A stretch of 32,990 nucleotides of DNA. It comes from Ruminococcus sp. Its GTDB lineage: Bacteria > Bacillota > Clostridia > Oscillospirales > Ruminococcaceae. Of the stretch, positions 8,251 through 14,586 are shown piece by piece. The position numbers were made by a program, and so were the translations under genes. Positions within the stretch are counted from its first letter, which is position 1. Every line of letters starts with the position of its first letter. The notes beneath the pieces are model-generated. The model did no database searches, was not told where the DNA came from, and saw only the letters and a list, made by a program, of their open reading frames with translations. The DNA lies in the NCBI GenBank assembly GCA_017934425.1, contig JAGBJO010000046.1, forward strand, positions 1 to 32,990, in the 5' to 3' direction.

Positions 8251-9902
8251 CAATACTCGCAACGGCGGCGGACTTCGGCGGTGAGAGCGTCGAAGTATAC
8301 TTTGCTGTCGATAGTGTCGTACTCGGCACTGTATTCCTCCCAGGTCTTGTCAAAGTCGCTGGTCATTACAAGCTGCGGCAAGTACTTATGTTTGAGGGCA
8401 TCGAGCTGTTTCATGACACGCCCCTCTGGGGTGTTGTCGGTAAGGGTATTGTTATATGTCCACATAGGATACCAAGGTTTATTCTCAGGCGCTTCATTGA
8501 GAAGTTCCACATAGGTTTTTACGCCGTATGCATCGAAACAGCGCTTCACGTCGTCGCTGAGTTTCTGGTAGAACTCGTTAGGCTGATATGACGGGCAGTA
8601 CGCATTGATACCGTCCTGAGCCATGCCGAAATAATAAGGCAGATTATTGTAAAGGCATATATTCGCCTTGGCATATTCGGCATCATGCCAGTTTTTCCTC
8701 TGCTCCTCGGTCTGGTAGAATATACCGTCGTCGTCTACCATGTAGTCCTTTCCCTCGATTCCCCAGAAACGGAGGGTAAGTATCTCAGGTTCAAGCAGGT
8801 CGCTCATGAACTTGAATGCGCCGTCAGGGTCGGTACAGCTTACTGTAACGCTTACGCCGCTGGAATTGTTCATAGTTATCTGTGAGTGGTAATGCTCCCT
8901 GATACCCTGGTCGATAGTTACGCCAATTGGTATATAGGTACACTCCGGAGGCAGGTCAAGCGTTGCATTATTGAAGTTCCAGTGCTGGTCAACCATTCCC
9001 AGAACTCTGCCGCTCTTTATCTTCTCATAGTACTGGTCAGTGGTAAGGAGGAAGCACTCCGGGTCGATGAGTCCCTTTGCGTACTCCTCGTTCAGCTTAT
9101 TGAACCAGCGCTTCGCCGTAGGTGAACGGTTATAGTCGCAGGCTTCGAGAGTGTCCTCATTCACGTAGCAGCAGCCGTCATTTGGGTAGCCGTCAAGGAA
9201 CATGGGCGGATTATCAAGGCTAAAGAAGTAGGTATCATTGGCAAGTATCTCATAGCCGATATATGGTTCGCCGTTTTCATTGGTAGGATTAGCTTCGATA
9301 TAGCTCTCCAACAGGTTGAAATAGTCCTCAAGGGTAACTATATCCGGGTAACCAGCCCACTCAAGAACCTTTACCTGAACCCAGAAAGCTTCCTCGCCGT
9401 GGTCTGTGCCTGTATCACGGATATAGTTCTTGGAAAACAGCGGAACTATATAGATATGACCGTCCTCGGCACGGACTCTGTTCCACTCGCTATCGGTGTA
9501 CATATTCTTTATGTTGGGGTATTCGTCCCAGTACTGGTCAATCGGCACAAGGGCGTTGGCTTCAAGGAGTTTCTGATAAGAGCCAGAACTGGAGGCGATG
9601 AAGTCCGGATAATTTCCGGAAAGCAGCATCTCGTTAACTATCTGCTCATCGTTTTCCGCATCACCAAGCCATGTTTCGTCGCACTGTGCGCCTATCTTTT
9701 CGGCTATCAGTTTCTTGACGGCATTATCCTCTGTAACAGCGTCCTTTTTTCTTGCATTGAAAAAACCGGTATACACACAGGTAGCGGATTGGGTTTCGTT
9801 CTTTTTATTAGTTGTAGAAGTGTTAGAAGCATCGCCGCAGGAAGTCATTGCAGAAGCCATAATCACGGCGAAAGTCAGCGAGATAAAACGTTTTGTATTC
9901 AT
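8250..9902 (-). CDS. Extracellular solute-binding lipoprotein (LplA/YtcQ-like, COG1653 type)
   Basis: A 550-residue predicted substrate-binding lipoprotein. The N-terminus MNTKRFISLTFAVIMASAMTSCGDAS is a signal peptide with a lipobox-like end (MTSC, lipidated Cys22), so the protein would be anchored outside the membrane. The mature part resembles large ABC-type sugar/oligosaccharide binding proteins (DWEEYSAEYDTIDSKVYFDAL-type C-terminus, long central region rich in W, Y and D). The usual partner permease genes are absent on both sides. It is instead the last gene of an operon with a membrane sensor and a diguanylate cyclase, which suggests a ligand-sensing co-receptor role; that is inference. 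AGGAG sits about 6 bp before the ATG. The substrate is unknown, with a plant-wall oligosaccharide a reasonable guess given the dockerin gene nearby. Confidence 0.85.
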   Translation of the reverse strand: MNTKRFISLTFAVIMASAMTSCGDASNTSTTNKKNETQSATCVYTGFFNARKKDAVTEDNAVKKLIAEKIGAQCDETWLGDAENDEQIVNEMLLSGNYPDFIASSSGSYQKLLEANALVPIDQYWDEYPNIKNMYTDSEWNRVRAEDGHIYIVPLFSKNYIRDTGTDHGEEAFWVQVKVLEWAGYPDIVTLEDYFNLLESYIEANPTNENGEPYIGYEILANDTYFFSLDNPPMFLDGYPNDGCCYVNEDTLEACDYNRSPTAKRWFNKLNEEYAKGLIDPECFLLTTDQYYEKIKSGRVLGMVDQHWNFNNATLDLPPECTYIPIGVTIDQGIREHYHSQITMNNSSGVSVTVSCTDPDGAFKFMSDLLEPEILTLRFWGIEGKDYMVDDDGIFYQTEEQRKNWHDAEYAKANICLYNNLPYYFGMAQDGINAYCPSYQPNEFYQKLSDDVKRCFDAYGVKTYVELLNEAPENKPWYPMWTYNNTLTDNTPEGRVMKQLDALKHKYLPQLVMTSDFDKTWEEYSAEYDTIDSKVYFDALTAEVRRRCEY

Positions 9903-9948
9903 AGTAACTCCTGTGTAAATGTCATAACCGTCCGGAGATAGTCGTGGT

Positions 9949-11523
9949 TTATGTGAGGATAAGTTTGATTATTATATCTGTACATTCAGTAGATATGGTA
10001 TTCAGTGAGACACTGTCGCCGCAGCAGTATTTCAGCCGCAGGAACGGGTTGAACCTGCTGCCTTTTGAGAAATCGTATTCCTCGCTGATATGGCTGTCCT
10101 CGAAGATAGCGTTCAGGCGCAGGAGAGTAGCTTTTGCAATGGGCTTCGAGCAGTTGTATCTCATGGTAAGCACGCCGTTAACTACCCGGATATGAATCTT
10201 CTTTCTGCCTGCATATCCGCAAAGCGCTTCGGCTGCGAGAGCAAGCGCCATACCGGGGACTTTATTATCGGGAACGTCCTTTGGGAGAGTAAGCTCCGCC
10301 CCTGATCTTGCCACGAACTTCCGCAGAAGTTCCAGTTCATCTTTAAGGGTATGCTCCTCCTGATATCTCACGTTCAATTCCGGGAAATTATTCTGCACAT
10401 AAAGCTGAGCGTCCATACGCATTGCAACGCCGAAAAGTGCGCTGTAGTCGCCGCTTTTCTCCATAAGTGTCTCGCTGCTTCGCTGCACCTCATCGCTGCG
10501 GTGGATAAGGCGTTCGCTGAGAGATACACCAATGTCGATAAGCTTGCTTATTTCATCAGTGCCGTATTTTTTTCCACGGAGGGAGATAAGTGTGCCGTCA
10601 TTTTCAGCCAGTTTTTCCGCAAGGAAACTCCGCTTCCTGATACTGCTGCTGATATTCCAGAGGAATATGATAAGTACGATACCCAGTGCAAAACCGACTG
10701 CAAACAGCGGTATAACTCTTACGAAGCTGCTTAGAAGCGACGTATCGGAAGAAAGGGAATAGAACTCCACATCGGTGGTATAGTAGTTCTTTGTCAGCGC
10801 ACAGAAATCGTGGGTTATGGAGATGTCCTCCATTTTCACACCGGGAGTGCTGCTGTAGATGATGCTTGCACCGCTGACGATAAAGATATCGCCGTCGAAA
10901 CCGATGCTGTCAATGCAGGCTTTCAGCTGAGTAAGGTTCAGGTCGATCTTCAGGTACGCATCACCATGAGTCATTTCTTCCAGGTCAAGGCGGCGTATCA
11001 GTGAGACTTCGCCGTTTGCTGGATTGCAGTACATTACCATTGCACGCCCAAGGCTTCTGTAGACCTTGAGCCATTCAGCGTTTTCGGCAGAACTTAGCTG
11101 AGCGATATTTCCGCCTGGGAGTATAGTAGGGTTAGCGGTGTAGACGGTATATTTTTTTACTGCGTTCGATTCAGCTATAGCAGTCGGGCTATTTTGCAGC
11201 ATGGCATAATAGTCATCGTAGTACTCAGCCGTGGATTCATATTCCTTGTTAAGGAATGTATACATATTAGGGTTTGCGTAAATGTTTCGTGCGATAGAAA
11301 CACCGCTGCCAACAGCCATTTCCAGAAGCTGCTGGGAGGCATATATAGCGGACTGTTCGCTTTTGCTCTGGTATTCGCTGCGTATAACTGCCGAGTACCA
11401 GGCGGTTGAAGCGACCACGAGCAGAAATCCGGTAAGCCATATACCAGCCGCTATGAGGAATTGCTTCCTTATAGTCATTCCTCCGCTTCGTCCGGCGGTA
11501 TTATTTTTATTCTTTTCACTCAA
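9949..11523 (-). CDS. Membrane sensor with degenerate YesM-like histidine-kinase region
   Basis: A 524-residue two-helix membrane sensor. TM1 is about 21-45 (FLIAAGIWLTGFLLVVAST) and TM2 about 268-292 (PLFAVGFALGIVLIIFLWN), enclosing an external domain of about 220 residues as in YesM-type sensors. After TM2 comes a HAMP/linker region, then a part that aligns by eye with the YesM kinase layout: HTLKDELELLRKFV matches the segment before the ATPase, and VPGMALALAAEALCGY sits where the ENAIKHG N-box is expected. The phospho-acceptor motif (INPHFLYN) and the Asp/Gly ATP-binding boxes are missing, so it is probably not a kinase. The start is taken as TTG at 11523, with GGAG about 9 bp upstream; an ATG 45 bp further in is only 2 bp from its GGAGG. 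The gap to the upstream gene is 15 bp. The precise function is unknown. Confidence 0.75.
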   Translation of the reverse strand: MSEKNKNNTAGRSGGMTIRKQFLIAAGIWLTGFLLVVASTAWYSAVIRSEYQSKSEQSAIYASQQLLEMAVGSGVSIARNIYANPNMYTFLNKEYESTAEYYDDYYAMLQNSPTAIAESNAVKKYTVYTANPTILPGGNIAQLSSAENAEWLKVYRSLGRAMVMYCNPANGEVSLIRRLDLEEMTHGDAYLKIDLNLTQLKACIDSIGFDGDIFIVSGASIIYSSTPGVKMEDISITHDFCALTKNYYTTDVEFYSLSSDTSLLSSFVRVIPLFAVGFALGIVLIIFLWNISSSIRKRSFLAEKLAENDGTLISLRGKKYGTDEISKLIDIGVSLSERLIHRSDEVQRSSETLMEKSGDYSALFGVAMRMDAQLYVQNNFPELNVRYQEEHTLKDELELLRKFVARSGAELTLPKDVPDNKVPGMALALAAEALCGYAGRKKIHIRVVNGVLTMRYNCSKPIAKATLLRLNAIFEDSHISEEYDFSKGSRFNPFLRLKYCCGDSVSLNTISTECTDIIIKLILT

Positions 11524-11538
11524 AGGGTGTCACTCCAA

Positions 11539-12801
11539 TCAGCGTTCAGGCATTTGAAGGAGCATTTTCAACTCTGCCTTTTTCTCATACATACCCTCCT
11601 CTGCTTCGGTAAGAAGGCTGTCATAGTCGAAGCTGCCCTTTCCGTAGGAACAGCCGTATGAAAGAGCGCATTTCAGCGGATCTGAGTCTCTGTTAAGTAT
11701 TATAGGGGAATCTGTCTCGATACGGCTGATAACGTTATCCATTTCACGGTATGTGCAGTCGGTCATTACCATAAGGAACTCATCGCCGCCCATACGGAAG
11801 CAGTAGTCCTTTGGCGACATAAGCGCCTTGATATACTCAGCCGCACGCTTGATAACGTAGTCGCCGCTTTCATGTCCAAGGGTATCGTTCATCAGCTTGA
11901 GGTTATTAACGTCGAAGTAAACAACACAGATTGACGAGCAGCTGCGGAAATTCTCCACCATGTTATGATAACAGCGCTTATTGAGAGTACCGGTCATTCC
12001 ATCGTGATTAGCATCGAATATGGCACGGGACAGGCTTTCAGCGCCGCTGTTGATATGCATGAACATCTTGTTCACAGCGCTTCTGAGTCCTCTTATTTCG
12101 TCGCCGTTGGTCTCCTCAGTTGGGGTATCCTCATCTTCGCCTGTAAAATTAAGGGACGTATCGGTAAGTTCCCTGATAGGTCTGAAGATATTGCGCTCCA
12201 TCAGAACGGAGAATACCCTTACCATAATAAGGGAGATCGCCATCATAGCAACGTACATCAGTATTATCGGTGTGTTGAACCTGTCCAGTGGAGACTTTTT
12301 CATATGCACTATGATATACCCCACAGGCTGGTCATCAACGGTGCGGACGCTTGTATAGCACACCACATCGCTTCCGCCGTCAGCAGTCCAGGAATTGCGG
12401 CAGTTGATAAGCTCAGCCATGACTGATTCAGTATATTCATCGTATTCCTGGCGATTGCCGATGCTATCGCCGCCGGTATCAAAAATGCAGATACCGCCGC
12501 TGTTATTGAAGGAGTACAGAGAAATACGGTCAACGCACTGGCTGTTCCCGGACTGGAAATTTTTCAGCTTGTTAAGGGTCGTGTAGTATTCCTCATCAGT
12601 AATACGTGTAACGTTGTAGTTCCTTGCGCTGTCAGGATCAATGACGCTAAGTGCGAACTGGTTCACAGCCCTATCCATATCCTCCTGATAGCTTGTGCCG
12701 AATGATCTCAGGCAAAAATAAACAACTCCAAAGCAAGCTGTCACAAAAAGCAGCAGAGCGCAGGCAGCATATCCGCTGATCTTATTCTTAACTGATCTCA
12801 T
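11539..12801 (-). CDS. Transmembrane diguanylate cyclase (GGDEF)
   Basis: A 420-residue protein predicted to make c-di-GMP from two GTP. TM1 is about 9-31 and TM2 about 173-195 (IILMYVAMMAISLIMVRVF). Between them is an external sensor domain of about 140 residues, Cache-like in length. A HAMP-like linker follows (about 195-250, containing RPIRELTD), then a GGDEF domain (about 258-415) with DHDGMTGTLNKR-like entry NHDGMTGTLNKRCY, the metal-binding FDVNNLKLMND, and the active-site motif RMGGDEF. The inhibitory I-site RxxD is incomplete (SPKD at that position), so classical product inhibition is unlikely. It is the first gene of a three-gene operon with the degenerate sensor and the solute-binding lipoprotein. 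The ATG is the only suitable start in frame, although its ribosome binding site is poor. Confidence 0.92.
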   Translation of the reverse strand: MRSVKNKISGYAACALLLFVTACFGVVYFCLRSFGTSYQEDMDRAVNQFALSVIDPDSARNYNVTRITDEEYYTTLNKLKNFQSGNSQCVDRISLYSFNNSGGICIFDTGGDSIGNRQEYDEYTESVMAELINCRNSWTADGGSDVVCYTSVRTVDDQPVGYIIVHMKKSPLDRFNTPIILMYVAMMAISLIMVRVFSVLMERNIFRPIRELTDTSLNFTGEDEDTPTEETNGDEIRGLRSAVNKMFMHINSGAESLSRAIFDANHDGMTGTLNKRCYHNMVENFRSCSSICVVYFDVNNLKLMNDTLGHESGDYVIKRAAEYIKALMSPKDYCFRMGGDEFLMVMTDCTYREMDNVISRIETDSPIILNRDSDPLKCALSYGCSYGKGSFDYDSLLTEAEEGMYEKKAELKMLLQMPER

Positions 12802-12858
12802 TGAACCATTTCACGCCCTTTGTCTTTGAGTCTTAATCTCATAATTATACCTGTATAT

Positions 12859-12887
12859 ATTTTACTACATTTCGGCATATTTGTCAA
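12859..12887 (-). promoter_or_regulatory. Promoter of the cyclase-sensor-SBP operon
   Basis: On the minus strand TTGACA (12882-12887) and TAAAAT (12859-12864) are separated by 17 bp, about 58 bp upstream of the cyclase start. Confidence 0.8.
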
Positions 12888-12940
12888 CCATTTTCATGAA
12901 TTTCGCAAGTATATCCCGGTATTTATTCTACAATATGTAT

Positions 12941-12968
12941 AAAAAAGGAGCAGTACAATGCCTGCTCC
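12941..12968 (-). terminator. Terminator of the rlmB-ATPase-like-LCP operon
   Basis: On the minus strand GGAGCAG and CTGCTCC (12962-12968 with 12947-12953) form a 7-bp stem followed by six U residues (12941-12946). It lies directly after the LCP stop. Confidence 0.92.
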
Positions 12969-12976
12969 TGTTAGTA

Positions 12977-14563
12977 TTATCTCTCTGCGAAAACTTTTTC
13001 GTCGATAATTTTGTAGTTCTGGTCGAAATCAACGCCCAGTGAAGAACCGCTGTCGGTGTACTCCTCCCAGTAGGTATCCTCTGCCGGGATCTGAAGCTGA
13101 CCGATATCATATCCGAAAACGAAGGGGAGTCTCAGGGAGAGCATATACATCTGACCAGTGGTCATGTTTGAACGCACCTGAGGCATAACATCGTTCATGA
13201 TATTGCTGATAGTTGTGGGGTTCCCTTTCTTCATCTTGTTGAGAACAGTGGTGATGACCTCACGCTGGCGACCAGTACGCTCGAAGTCAGCGTTGCCAAT
13301 ATATCTGATACGTGCATAGGAAAGTGCCTGTTTACCGTTCAGGTGGAGTTTTCCGCCGCTTGTGAGCAGATCAGAAAGCTTGTCATCGCCCATGATCTCG
13401 TTGACTTCAGCCTGGAGGATAGTATTTATCTCCCCTGCTTCCGCATCTGATACGTCGATATCAATTCCGCCAACAGCATCAACTATTCCCGCAAAGGATA
13501 TGAAATTCACGGAAACATAGTCATCGATAGCAACATGGAAGTTCTGCTCGATAGTATCCATAAGCAGTCCTGCGCCGCCGTAGGAATATGAAGCATTCAG
13601 CTTGTCCCAGCCATATCCGGGAATATTCACATAGCAGTCACGCATGAAGGAAGTAAGAGTTATCTCCTTTGTGTGGCTGTTCATGCTGAAAAGGATCATC
13701 GTGTCTGAACGTCCACGTTCATCAAGAGATCTGCCGTCAGTTCCCACAAGGAGAACGCTTGTAACATATGGGGCTGAAAGTGCGCCGGTTGTACGGTAGC
13801 GCTCGCCCTCGTCCTCATATTTGATTTTCTTGATAAGTCCCAGAGCAATAACGGAGTACAGGGCAAAAATCACAACCAGTATGGTAAGGAGAATGAAAAT
13901 AATTCTGCCGATAAGTCTGGAGAAAATTCCGCCGCTGTGCTTTTTCTTCTGCCTTGGTCTTTTTGCAGGAGAAGAAGGCTTTGAGGACTTTTTCTTCTGC
14001 TGCTGTCCATGCTGAGACTGCCGCTGACCCTGATATGGCTGACCCGGATAAGGCTGCTGGGGTACGCCCTGATAAGGCTGTCCCTGGTAGGGCTGCTGGG
14101 GTGCGCTCTGGTATGGCTGTCCCTGGTAGGGCTGCTGGGGTGCGCTCTGGTACGGCTGTTCCTGGTAGGGCTGCTGCGGTGCGCCCTGGTACGGCTGTCC
14201 CTGATAGGGCTGCTGCGGTGCGCCCTGGTACTGCTGTCCCTGATAGGGCTGCTGCGGTGCGCTCTGATACGGCTGTCCCTGGTAGGGCTGCTGCGGTGCG
14301 CTCTGGTACTGCTGTCCCTGATATGGCTGCTGAGGTGCGCTCTGGTACGGCTGTCCCTGGTAGGGCTGCTGCGGCGCACTCTGATACTGCTGTCCCTGAT
14401 AGGGCTGCTGAGGTGCGCTCTGATACTGCTGCCCCTGATAGGGCTGCTGAGGCTGAGGCGCACTCTGGTACTGCTGTCCCTGACGTGCAGCCTCAGGGGG
14501 TATGTACATTGTGCTTTCGTTGTCGGTATTACGGGAATTTCCCTGATTTTTTCTGTTTGCCAT
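12977..14563 (-). CDS. LytR-CpsA-Psr (LCP) family protein with repeat-rich cytosolic tail
   Basis: LCP proteins are membrane-anchored phosphotransferases that attach teichoic acids or other glycopolymers to peptidoglycan outside the cell. This one has 528 residues. A cytosolic N-terminus of about 210 residues contains eleven 13-residue QQPYQG(Q/P)-type repeats (39-181) and a basic stretch (KKKSSKPSSPAKRPRQKKKH). One transmembrane helix follows (about 213-243), then the LCP domain (about 265-485). The domain shows GRSDTMILFSMN, the catalytic-site SFMRDCYVNIPGYGWDKLN, and the ARIRYIGNADFERTGRQREV block with its conserved Arg and Asp residues. AAAGGAG precedes the ATG. It is the last gene of an operon with rlmB and a P-type-ATPase-like protein. 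The domain is secure; which glycopolymer it transfers is not known. Confidence 0.93.
   Translation of the reverse strand: MANRKNQGNSRNTDNESTMYIPPEAARQGQQYQSAPQPQQPYQGQQYQSAPQQPYQGQQYQSAPQQPYQGQPYQSAPQQPYQGQQYQSAPQQPYQGQPYQSAPQQPYQGQQYQGAPQQPYQGQPYQGAPQQPYQEQPYQSAPQQPYQGQPYQSAPQQPYQGQPYQGVPQQPYPGQPYQGQRQSQHGQQQKKKSSKPSSPAKRPRQKKKHSGGIFSRLIGRIIFILLTILVVIFALYSVIALGLIKKIKYEDEGERYRTTGALSAPYVTSVLLVGTDGRSLDERGRSDTMILFSMNSHTKEITLTSFMRDCYVNIPGYGWDKLNASYSYGGAGLLMDTIEQNFHVAIDDYVSVNFISFAGIVDAVGGIDIDVSDAEAGEINTILQAEVNEIMGDDKLSDLLTSGGKLHLNGKQALSYARIRYIGNADFERTGRQREVITTVLNKMKKGNPTTISNIMNDVMPQVRSNMTTGQMYMLSLRLPFVFGYDIGQLQIPAEDTYWEEYTDSGSSLGVDFDQNYKIIDEKVFAER
14021..14449 (-). repeat. Tandem 39-bp coding repeats (eleven units) in the LCP gene
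   Basis: Eleven in-frame units of 39 bp each encode QQPYQGQ(P/Q)YQ(S/G)AP. They vary mainly at P/Q and S/G positions and at synonymous sites; one unit has QEQ and the last has PGQ. There are no spacers, and the frame is kept by the 13-codon period. Such arrays can change copy number by slippage or recombination. The other frames also lack stops over this stretch because of the repeat, which creates long spurious ORFs. Confidence 0.95.
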
Positions 14564-14586
14564 CTCGTTCTCCTTTCAACGGAGTT

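Noticed and set aside
14021-14449. The 39-bp repeats as a CRISPR array.
   Set aside because: There are no unique spacers between units, the repeats are in-frame coding, and there are no cas genes.
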